Part shown: positions 39,901 to 50,600 of the stretch, in pieces
Layout of the letters: each line of letters begins with the position of its first letter
Numbering within the stretch: position 1 is the stretch's first letter
Assembly: GCA_023078555.1 (NCBI GenBank)
Contig: CM041199.1
Coordinates: 4,221,315-4,285,314, forward strand
Direction of reading: 5' to 3'
Origin: Ulva prolifera
Taxonomy: Eukaryota; Chlorophyta; Ulvophyceae; Ulvales; Ulvaceae
DNA: 64,000 nt
Position numbers and translations under genes: made by a program
Notes under the pieces: model-generated
The model's database searches: none
Told to the model about the DNA's origin: nothing
What the model saw: the letters and a program-made list of their open reading frames with translations, nothing else

Positions 39901-42900
39901 CGACCGGCGAGTCGACCTCGCACGTCACCGAGTTCGTCGACACCGTGCTGTTCTTGCACTCGTCGAGCGTCTGCAGCATGAAGTGGAACGACTGCCCCGA
40001 CACGACGGAGCTCGGCAGGCCGTCGACGCTGCACATCGCCGCGACGGCGGGCCCCGGGCTCGCGCGGACCTTCCATGGCGACCCGCTGATGTGGCGCCCC
40101 GCGTGCGTGATGCTGAGGTCGTACGCGCCCGCCTTGATCGTCGTGTACGCGAGCGTGAGGCACCCGGCCTCGCGCTTGACGGGAGTGAGCTCGATCATCT
40201 CCGGGCCGCGCAGGCTGGCCTCGATCTCGCCAGGCCCGACGTTGAGCGCGCCTGCGACGGCGTTGCCGTACAGGTCCTTCGCAAGCACCTGCACCTCCGG
40301 GCCACGTTACAAGAGGCACTGCTGAGCATGAGCACGGTCATGCATGCATGCAGGAGTGGCGTGGACCGTAGACATGCTTATGAGATTGAGGCATCGGCCA
40401 CACCCGAGGAGGCTGTGCCAGGCAATGGCCTGCACGTACGACAGCCCAATAGGCATGAACCAGCCGGGACGCCTCATGGCGGTCCCGTTTCCTTGGCTCA
40501 GCATGTGTCACACAACCCACCAGCTACAATGTCACATCGATGCACAGCGTAGTCAGCGCGGTGGTCGGCTGCACACGCTGAATGGCCGCATGGCCCCCTC
40601 AGCTCCACCCCGCACCCACAGAGTGTACGCCCGAAAAGGAGAGCAAGCGGCTGCACCTGGATCGTCGACTCGCGCCGCGCGACGCACTCCGTGAGCGCCG
40701 TGCCCGTCGCTGTCGTCTTCACCGGCTCGAGCTCGCCCGGCCGCACCTTCACCGTCAGCGGGCTGCCGGCGATGTGGCGGTCCTCGTACAGCGCGCTGAG
40801 GCTGTACGCACCGGCCGCGGTGTCGTTGAAGATGGCGTGGTACTCGCCGGTGCCGAGGTCGGTGACGCGAGCGACGGACGCCGGGGCGGTCTTGTCGCTC
40901 GCGCTGCGCCACACGACGTTGAAGAGGTCGCCGCCGACGGACTTGCGGATGCCCTGCTTGTCCTTCGCGACAAACAGGATCTGGAGCTCGTTGCCGGCGC
41001 TGAGGGTGAGGTCCTGGGTGTTGGTCAGCACCTGCATGGAGGCAGGTGGGCATACGCCACGCACGAGCACGGGCACGGGCCACTGCATTGCGGAATGGCA
41101 AGAGAGACTTCATAGCGTTGCAGTGTGATGCTCTGAACATGGGACCGCAGCAAGTCAGTTGCAATCACCGGCTCACACGTCTCCAGAGCAGACCACCCTG
41201 GAACCCTACCCTCGGTTCCTCTACCAGAGTTCCGCGATGCATGACGGCAGGTGGCGACGATGTGATTGGACCCCTGGCACGTGTGATTCTGGGGATGGGT
41301 CAGAGCTCCCGCCGTGCATGTTGGACTCTGCCGTATGTGCGTGGTCATATGTGCGTGGTCGTGATACAGAAGGTTGATGCGGCAGGTAGCACCGGCGGCA
41401 TTAGTAGGCAGCGGCTAAAAGTCCTGGATAGGCAATAGCTTCCCGTCTTCGCCAGCAGATCAGTACCAACAGAGCCTGTAGAGCTGGTCAGACGAGCCAT
41501 GCAGGTGTCACGCCCAATTGGAGAGCAAGGGGGCCTGCCGCACCTCACAGTTCGGGGCGCAGGGCTTCGCGATGGACGCGGTCACGGTCGCCGGGGAGTT
41601 GTTGATGTGGCGGCCGTCGATCGTCGCGGAGATGGTGTACACGCCGGGGTGCATTGCGACGTACTGGAAGCACGCGGCGCCCTGCTTCATGCCCGCTGCG
41701 TTGACTGTCGTGCGGCTCGGGCCGTCCACAGACACCTGCAGCCACAGCCGCAGGTTGTCAGCGGCTGCACTAGCCTGATACCAGCGATCGTAGGACGCAC
41801 GCATGCAGAGGCGCGAAGCCACACAATCCGGCACAGAGCTGCCGCCGGCATGGTCACATCTGCGCTCCAGAACACCCGCGAGCTCACAGCATGAGTCGCC
41901 GAGGCGTAGATGGTCATGCATCAGCCCCCGGCCACTGGGGACCACATCAGGCACCCTCAGATGACTCTCCAGAACACAGCCGCAGAGCATCAGGCATCTC
42001 CCTTGTGGGTCACAAACCGACCGACACCGTGCCACAGGCATCTCGAGCACACACGAGGGAGGAAAAACATTAAAAACACCGAGGCAAGGGCAGGCGGCAC
42101 GAGCACACCTGGATGTCGGAGAGCGCGTCGAGCGCGCTGGTGAGGCGGTTGCTGTAGATGTCGTACAGCTCCACGAGGACGTCGCACGGCTGCCCGAGGC
42201 GCACGGCCTGCAGGCCCTGGCCGCCGAGCTTGCACTTGGAGTAGTCGGGCTTGCCGGGGTGCACCTCGCACTTGAAGGGCACGCCCTTGATCGGCTGGCC
42301 GTCAGCGCTGACGAGGACCTCGTATACACCGGTGTGCTTCACGATGAAGGCCGCCTTGTAGAAGCCCTTGGACTCCTCGGTGACGGTCGCCTGCAGGGAC
42401 ATTACGTGTTCGTGATGGGTTTAAGTACATTAAGAGTCCAATTGAGCCTAACATTGTACATTGTGATGTGACAATTCAACTCATTGTTTTTACGAAGGCC
42501 GAATTGCAAATTTTGCCGTTGACGGCAGCCTTGTGCATCGCGGCTGATATGCGGAGTCAGGGGCGGGTGCAGCAGGTGTGGACGGTGGCGGTTTCGGTAT
42601 GCATCGGAAGGTGCCACCTGAAGGATAGGATGGCGCTTTGAGCATGGTCCGTGAGTGTGGGCTTGGGCACGCAGCTGCAAGGGCATGCCGCTGCTGTGCT
42701 AGCAATATTTGCTTGTGGTTCCGACGCATCGGTGAATAGAGCTGAGTCACCAGCTCCAGTCATGGCACACATGGGTGCATGATTGTGTTCCACTGCCATA
42801 TCAACCAGGCCATTTCAAGTATGTAAACGTCGAACGATTGCAGATCAGCATGCTGGGACAGAATGATTGGCAGCCGTCACCGCCCTGGCAGCAGAGCTAG

Positions 42901-45900
42901 CAGATGTAGCTACACTGCTTGCGTTCTGTGTACGGTCGGTATTCGTCAATGGTGTGACAGGCAGGCAGGGGCGGGAGGCGGACTTGCACTTCGGTCTTGC
43001 CGGGGCCCTCAGTCATGCGCACGGCGACCTTGAACTCGTCGCCACCTTGGCTGCGCACGTTGCCAAACTGGTCGCGTGAGATGATGCGGAACTCTGCGCG
43101 CTCACCTGCGCGCACGAGGGTCGCCGAATTGGCCTGCAGGTACCTCCAGACGTGAACAGCACCTCTGACAGATATGTCCGGCTGTACACTCACAGATATA
43201 TCCGGCTGTACACTCACAGCTGCTAATGGGTGTGTCTGCCGATAGCATCTGCCACTGCTGACGTACTACACAGGCTCAAGCCATAACACAAGGTACATCT
43301 GCATAGCACGTCCAATGAACACACGGAATCTGAAGATGAGAAAAAGAAACAGACACAGGACACCAGCTCCGGGCAGGGTTCTCTAGAACGCAGCATGTGT
43401 CAAGAACAGGAGGAGAGCATGCAGCAGATGGGGTTCAGATGGATCTGCCCCAGACAACAGTCCGGGAATTGCACAGAGCAGCCTGCATCACAGCGCAGCC
43501 GTGCAACAACGCAATTCTGGCTTGACGAGCAGCGATGCTCCGCTGCAGCCACCGCTGATCGCGCCTGAGAATCTTTAGCAGTGCTGACATCCTGCTCCTG
43601 GTCCCAGGCGTGGTCTACGCAGTGATACAGTCATAAAAACAGCCGAGTCTCTCAACCACATATCTAAGCGGCTTCACGCAGCCTCCAGCTGCTCGCCAGC
43701 GACCTCCACGCCTGCCCCACATGCAAGCAGAAACAGGTCGGTGCCGAAGGAATAACGCACCTGAACGTCGCAGCGGGCGGACGCGATTGCCGTCGGCAGC
43801 ACGTTGCAGTTGAACGGCGTCCCACCGACGCTCTGGCCATCCAGCGCGACGCGGATCGAGTACAACCCGGAGTACTTGCCGGCCCACGTCACAACGTACG
43901 TGCCCTCGGCGTTATCGCGGATCGTGGCGTGGGGGGCGTCGTCCTCGGGGCCAGTGATCGAGATGTCAAACACGTCGCCGCCGCTCTTGCGCGCAACGCC
44001 GCGGCCGTCGACGGCCTGAATGGTGAACGACGTCGGCTCACCGGCGACGGCGTGCGCCATGCCGCCGCCGAAGCAGCGGCAGTTCTTCGCGAGGGTCTCG
44101 TCGGCGAGGACCTTGACGCGCAGGGGGCAGCCGCGGATGGGCGCCCCATGCACGACGGCGTTGATGCCGTACAGCCCGGCCACCTCCGGCGTGAAGCTCG
44201 CCTCATACATGCCCTGCAGGCGTATATTATGGCCGCGGGTGTCTGCTGCTGATGCGTGTCGCTGTTGATGGCGCATGGCAATGCTGCTGAGCGCCTGCTG
44301 ATGGTGCTGGGTGTTTATGCGCCTGGCTTTGGTGTGGAATGACATGTGCTGTGAGTCAGATGCAAGAGCAGGAACCATGCTCAGCTGCGAGATTTTAGGG
44401 CAGTGGACAGAGTTGGTTGCCACTGGGGAGTTTGGCTGACACGGAGCTCGAGTCGTGGCCCAGAACGAGGAGAGCTATCTTTTGCAAGCAATTGGCAAGG
44501 CAGCGCCAGACACGATGACAGCTTCACATGAAAACACATGGGATGGCCTCCGGTAAAGGCAGGTAGACTGTCTGGCTGAGGCAGTCAGTGAAGCCTAACT
44601 AGACCTATCATTGGACTCACCAGCGACTATCACTTCCAGATGACACGGCAATTCAGCAGCAAATGACCTTGTAGCAGCTTTCTAGTAGACGAGCAATGAC
44701 GCTGCTATGACGTTGCAAGACTTCCATTCACAGCGGGCTAGGAAACACATGTTCCAATGACAGGCACTGGCTACAGTAAACTCTTGTGATGTCTGAGTAG
44801 ATAGACAGCCAAGTGGAAGTTCGACACAGATGCACCCATTGTACATGACAGCATAGAGCGTCGCGGCCGCACCATTCCGGTCTCCACCAGGTGGGCATCA
44901 AAGAGCACCTTCTCCGTCTGGGCATCAAGAATTTGGGCAACAAGAGCACCATCTGCTGTGCACATCTCACCGAATTGGTCGATTGTGCGAATTGCTGCCT
45001 TGACGGTATCGTCGATGAAGGCGTGCTCTTGCAACAAGGTGACCGAGGAATTCTCTGGGTCAGCCCGGGGAGGCTGGCATCGCACTCGGAAGGGAGAGCC
45101 CTGGACAGTGGTGCGGCCATACGCCTGCAACGGCACATATTTTGGCCAAACCATGGCGGCAGAATTCTTCTTCAGAGGTAATATCAAACACCGGCAGTAA
45201 ACCGGATCAGCAATGTCCTCTCCAGGAGGTGCACCGCATTGGAAATCTGACAGAGATCAACCGTCCATGTATCAACAATGAAGGCAGTTGATCATCTGTA
45301 TGCTTGGCACAAGCGCGAGCTTCCAAGCAGGAGACTGTCCCCACGCAGACGAGAAGTCAAGGCTGAGTGTGACTGGGCCGTACCAACGTGATGGAGACTT
45401 CGCCTGACATGTGAGAGATGTATTTGACCATCAAAGATCCATCACGACGTTCTTTAATGTCATGATCAACTTTAGCGGCTCCTTTGATCGTGATTTTCAA
45501 ATCCGTCATCTGCAAGGAACGACGATTTGGAATGGGGAACATGTCGAACCAGACCTATGACCGATGACAAGCATACATAAACACGCTAAATGATTCGCTG
45601 AATGGTATCAACGATGACATCTCAGCCTGGGTGTTTGCGTCCGATCGCCCGGCAGACCGTGTTGACAATAGCTGCGTCCAGTGCAAGGTCAACTTCTGAA
45701 AGCATAGCCCACCGACGAAAGTAGAGTCAATACTTTCAATCAAATGCTGTCCTGTAAACAATAGTGCAGCCGAGCAGGCTGATCGACCAGACAGCGTCCC
45801 GGCGTGGGAGCACGTTCGAGATCGGGGCGCACTCGGAGCTTAGCACCGGTAGACGATGACACCAAAAAGCTGGCATACTGCTTTGGAGCAGCCAAAATGA

Positions 45901-45950
45901 GGCCATTCCCTTTGGCAACGTAGGAACTGGCATCCCGGGTGGGGGTACTC
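25149..45950 (-). CDS. Filamin-repeat / C-terminal kinesin-14-type motor fusion protein (at least 31 exons, >3160 aa, 5' end unresolved)
   Basis: The exons, 5' to 3', are 45833-45950, 45384-45509, 44873-45124, 43761-44213, 42984-43133, 42109-42390, 41544-41735, 40657-41031, 39862-40288, 39371-39648, 38533-39094, 37824-38116, 37286-37540, 36552-36950, 35810-36019, 34666-35013, 33792-34278, 33168-33568, 32504-32800, 32093-32302, 31545-31740, 30972-31309, 30063-30734, 29659-29973, 28940-29302, 28421-28666, 27652-27998, 26915-27104, 26392-26675, 25851-26007 and 25149-25424. All junctions keep phase and sum to 3165 codons plus stop. The first 2750 residues form about two dozen filamin-type Ig repeats. 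The last 415 are a short coiled coil, a complete kinesin motor and a 50-residue tail. The motor's C-terminal position and the [12 protein letters not shown] neck mark it as kinesin-14-like, a family that moves to microtubule minus ends. The repeats suggest a rod that binds actin-linked or membrane partners. Three introns use GC donors. No calponin-homology domain was found. Confidence 0.88.
35447..35514 (+). repeat. Partial copy of the SINE-like 3' segment found at 51.5 kb
   Basis: About 67 bases, with the shared core GAGTTGTCAATGTCCAATAG, match 51475-51541 at roughly nine in ten positions. The copy sits in the intron between the filamin exons 35810-36019 and 34666-35013. Confidence 0.75.
43169..43216. 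repeat. Two tandem 24-bp units in a filamin-gene intron
   Basis: The units 43169-43192 and 43193-43216 both read CAGATATxTCCGGCTGTACA followed by CTCA and differ at one base. They lie a few dozen bases upstream, in transcript order, of the exon 42984-43133. Confidence 0.85.
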
Positions 45951-46036
45951 CTGCTGACCCCGGGGCGAGCTGCGTTTCGAAGCATCTTGTGATGCCTTAA
46001 CGCCAATCAACAGGTGAAGACAGAGTTTATGGCCAC

Positions 46037-46225
46037 GAGATGTGCATCCTGTCTGTATCAGTGTCGGGCATGTTGCCGGTCGACGATTCGAACAACAAGG
46101 GAAAGCTGGTACGCATCTCAATGAAGATCTCTAGACAGTGAGAGCCAATGCGACGTTGTTGCTCAATAGAAGTGGTGAAGCGCAGCGCTGAGATCGTATT
46201 GCTGGCCCTCGAGCCCGGTCGGACT
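46037..46225 (-). other. Candidate upstream exon of the filamin-kinesin gene
   Basis: The frame ALRFTTSIEQQRRIGSHCLE, continuing IFIEMRTSFPLLFESS, resembles the last strands of a filamin repeat. Its proposed donor (TC|GTGGCC) is in phase 2. That matches the phase-2 start of the exon 45833-45950, leaving a short intron of 86 bases. The acceptor TCTTCCAG at 46226 is plausible but untested. Confidence 0.4.
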
Positions 46226-47679
46226 CTGGAAGACAAACTCGTATCACGCGTCTTCCGGATGTGCATGCGACAGACGTTCCCTAAACGGAATTTGTGACGG
46301 GAACAACAAGCCCGAGACACGAAGGCCCATCTCAGGCCTCCACACAAGTGCTCTGCCTTCAAGAGGTACCTTGCTTACGAATGGAAGTGTTTGAGACGCA
46401 TATCGGTGCAGCTATGCTATACCAGCCCCATCACGACTCGTGACCAGCAACGCAATGAAGCCCGACTCGGCCACGCGCCGTGCTCTCGGACACCGGGATC
46501 AGGATCTAGTCTGGCCCGTTAGCATCATCCATCCAGTGTTCTTATTCACATGTGCACCATCAGCTGTGCCGTCGCTGCTCGTCCGCCGCGTCGGGTCGCT
46601 GTTCAAGACTTTTGCGTACGCGTTTTGATCATTAATTGCTTACATCGACAGCGTCCACTTTACGTATGGCTGTGGACTGCCACTGTGCATGGTCGACGGG
46701 TGACGGATTGGGTTCCGGAGTCACGTTTCACCGTTGGCGCATGGTTGGAAAGGTTGACCACGCGTGTTGGAATTGACAACGCGTTGAACCACCACCTGCT
46801 GGAACCAAAATGAAGATCAGTGGACAGGTAGCAATTGTGATTAGATGTGTATGCTAATGTGTGTGAAGCTGTGCGCAGAGTTCGGTACGGGGTGCTGCTG
46901 CGGCGGCACCTCACATGATGTCAGTGGCATGTAGCACGTCAGCCAACGTAACCGATGTCACCAACTTCTCGGGCCCGCCACCCAGGATCTTCTGTCAAGG
47001 CCTTGCGATGCCACCTCGGGATTTCGAGGATGTGGCCTGTCGCACGTACAAGCTGACCTCGGTGTCTTTCGCCTACGAAACACAGCCACCGGCAACCGCT
47101 TGCACAGCGATGCAACGTGAGCAAAAATTAGGCACTGAGTGATCATTTCACAGTTTGAAATCGCTTCACTGCTCGTCAGGGCAAGTATCCGTCCGGCCAA
47201 AGTGGACAAAATTGGTGTCATGACGCCGGACCTTCTTTTGTTTTCGGCTACATCCCAGTCGAGCCACATTGGAAGAGTGATGAATATGCTGTCGCACATG
47301 CGCGCAGTTGAGGCGCTGCAGTGATATGCGTGGCGCAGTTGGAAAGGAGATGCATCATCACTGACCCTTTTGCATGCTTCACTTTGGTTCATGGTGCGAA
47401 GTGATGGCCAACATTTGCGATTGCATTGGTCCCACGCACGCAAGGTGATCACATCAAGGCGCACTGTTTGAGCTTGTGCACATCTTACGAGCTCTACAAT
47501 CAGGATAAGAGCTCGAGTTAGTAGTGCGGCAGGCAAGCTTCACGTCCGCAGGGTCATGCGACTTCGGCACCATCGTGCACCAGTTGACAGTTGCTTGCAG
47601 ACCCTGGGCGATGATGGCGTGGCCCATCAGATGACACATACACCGTGGCGCGAGTGGATCCTCGGCCATGAACAGCTAC
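46226..47679. other. Unresolved region that must hold the 5' end of the filamin-kinesin gene
   Basis: Short minus-strand open pieces exist, for example one beginning MCDSIFITLPMWLDWDVAEN near 47.3 kb, but I could not chain them with consistent splice phases. The start codon and promoter of the fusion gene, and possibly an actin-binding head, should lie here or in unspliced fragments of it. The 3' flank of the giant disordered gene also ends at 47680. Confidence 0.4.
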
Positions 47680-50600
47680 TCATGCAATATCAAGATGCCA
47701 CATGAAAAAGCCGTCTATCAGCAACGGGGACATCTGAGCCCCAGGTACTACTGCCTGAGGCAGAGGTAGAATGATTCGAAAGCTTGAGTGCTGTGGCAGC
47801 GACTGTGCTCCGCCCACGACATCGCTCGCCTGTGCCCCCAGTGCCTTCAGCAGCCGGCTCATCTGCTTCATATGAATCTCAACGTGGGCATGCATCCGAT
47901 CATGGGCTGTGGAAAGGTGGACATTCTCTGAATGTAGCCCTGAAGCCTCCATCACCACGCAGAACTGCCCACCTGCATACACAACCTCTTCCGCCAAGGC
48001 AACACTTAAGCCAGAAATCTCTGGATCCTGTGTTCGACCGTTTGCCTGGCACGTTTCACATGCACGAAAGGCTGTCCAGAACATCACGGGATCATCACCC
48101 AGTTCAAAGCCACAGCTGGTTTACAATCCTCTGGCTTTAAATGTTATAAACCAGTTTTGCATCCAAACCAGTTGCTGGCCAGTTGCTGTGACAAACAAAA
48201 ATGGTGTAGGCCTCTACCCACCAAATGCAAGACACCAGATGAGGCCGTGACACAATTATGCAAGGCTGTCAGATCACTAAACACAGATACACCCAAATCC
48301 AGCAGTTGCGACCAATTGAGCCAGCAAATGTGATTACTGTGGCCTCTTAACTGACAGGAGGACACTTTACCCTTGTTGCCCATACAAAGCCCAAGGACTC
48401 TGCAACCGTGGGGCTACTTGGCATGCATGTTTTTCATGCAGACGAAACACATCCCTTCACAGCTTGCCCAGGTCAACTTGAGCTGTCTGTGGTCGAAATG
48501 TTGCTAGGGCAGTTTGTGCAAATCATACCCACATCATACCACACTCCCCCTTTCACACCAAACTACACATAGGCGCATGACATTGTTTGCTGCGTGTAGC
48601 CAATGTCAATCTAAACCTTGATATGGCGTGATGTCTGATCGATTGTGCCTCGTTGACTTTCTAGCATAACCCCATGTCTGGCTATGTCCCCATCCCTGCC
48701 AAGGTGTGGGCTCCCTGCTATGCTGTGGGCTCGCGATTTCACGCACAACTCTTCCTACTTTTCGAATAAATACCCAGATGACAGCCTGAGCAAGCAAAGG
48801 AAGTGTCTCACCTGCCGCCAGCGCACACATTCATATTTACTTCTCTTTACATATCCAGCCCTTCGGCACGTTGCCCCGATCGTTCGGAGTTGGCAGTGTC
48901 CTCTTCAGGATGCGGCTAGGCAATTTCAACTTTACTTCAATGTACTTTACACATGCACCCAGAGCCCATCGCACCGCTGTGGCAATCCAGTGGGACAGCG
49001 GCCATATCACTGGATTGCCACAACCGCAGAGCTGTGGCAATCCAGTGATATGGCCGCTGTCCCACTGGATTGCCACAAGAGCGAAACAGCAACCGCACCT
49101 GCTCGAAATACAGCCGCCTGGTGCATCACCATCGCGTGCGCCTGCTCCACCTTCTGCCGCGCCAGCGCCCGCGACGCACCCGCATCCGCCCCCAGCAGCA
49201 CCGCCATCTCCTCCGGGCTCGTGTTCGGCACAAACACCGCGTGTGGCTTGGGGTGGCTGCATGGCCCCCGCTCCCCTAAAGCCACATCCACTGCATCCCC
49301 TTCCCAAGGCAGTCTTGCTCCGCCTCTGGAATTCGTCAGCATTGTCCCCCCGGTGATGTTCTGTGCCGTTGATGCGGCCGGGATCTCCCGTAGAGCCACA
49401 CGAGCTGCCCGACCAGCTGCTGCCACATGTCCCGGGTCCAACGGTGCATGTACAGGGGCCGACAGATCAGACTCCGGCGCCGCGGCTGCTGACAACGTTG
49501 CCAGATCTCGAGTTAATTGCGGCTCAGCTCCGGGTGCAGACGGGACATGTCCAGTGGCCAGCAGGCTAGATTCAGGTGAGGGCTCAGGCCCATAGATTGG
49601 CAGACGAGACCCAAAACCGAACGCAGCGGCCGGCGGTGCAGCTCCAGGCGCCAATGGTGCAGGGGCCGGAGGACAAGCTCGAGTCGCTGATGAGTCCCCA
49701 TGCTGAGGCGCTGCAGGGGGGCACGATCCAGGTGCCAAGGGCTCCCCAGAGTCGATGGCTGACAGTGCGCATCCAGACGCCGATGGCTCTCCAGAGCCAG
49801 TTGCTGACAGTGCGCATCCATGCGCCGAACAACCCACAGAGCCAGTGGCTAGCAGCGCGTTTCCAGGCACTGATGCGGCCCCAGAGCCAGTGGCTGACAG
49901 AGCGCCTCCAAGTTCCAATGGCAACCCAGAGCCAGTGCCTAGCAGTGCACGTCCATGCGCCGCAGATCCCCCCGAGCCAGTACACGGCAGTGCATCTCCA
50001 GGCGCCAAAGGCATCTGAGAGCCAGCGGCCGGCAGTGCGCCTCCAGACACCGACGGCGAGGCAGAGCCCGAGGCAGAGCCCGAGGCGGAGTCGGCGGATG
50101 CGGAGGTGAAGAAGCGGTCGAGGGTGAGGATGCCGGTGAGAGCCTCCTGCAGCTCCCCTGACGGCGCGTCGGACTGCAGGCCGGTCGAGCTCTCAGCCAC
50201 GGAGCTGCCGCTGCGACGCCGCCGTTGCCAGCTGTCTGCTTCTGAGTCTGCACTCTCGCACGCACAGGTGATCGGACAGGCGCACTGACACGGTACGACA
50301 GTGAAATTCCTGCTGACTGAATACAGTGGGATTTGTACAGATGCGTCTGTTTCGTCCTGCTGTCCCACGACTCCTTTAGCATGCTGCACCTCAAGAGAGT
50401 GGCTACAGGTGGACCAGGAGTGGCATGCACATGCACCATCGTGAAAGACAGAGTTTTGTTAAAAAAATTAAAAAACAACAAAATCAAATGCAAGTGAGCC
50501 ATGGGTCAATCCGAATGCAAAGCCGAAGTTGTGAATACAGCTGGTGCACTGGCTGGTCTGAAACAGAGGAGGCCTTGTGGCAATCCAGTGGTATAGCGGC

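Larger units (their letters stand above)
28421..45950 (-). other. Array of about two dozen filamin/ABP280-type Ig repeats
   Basis: The diagnostic filamin motif (D-x-x-G-N followed by a Gly-rich turn) recurs: [113 protein letters not shown] and [11 protein letters not shown]. Many units end with the usual closing strand (GSPFRV, GSPLTV, GSPWKV, GSPMPV) preceded by AGxYxL-type strands ([24 protein letters not shown]). Several units have lost the Asn or Gly ([21 protein letters not shown]), so the array is divergent. Repeats are about 90-120 residues and exon borders fall inside rather than between them. Confidence 0.85.

Noticed and set aside
48684..49595. 303-codon plus-strand frame
   Set aside because: It is the antisense of exon 5 of the giant gene and includes the palindromic elements; no independent motif.
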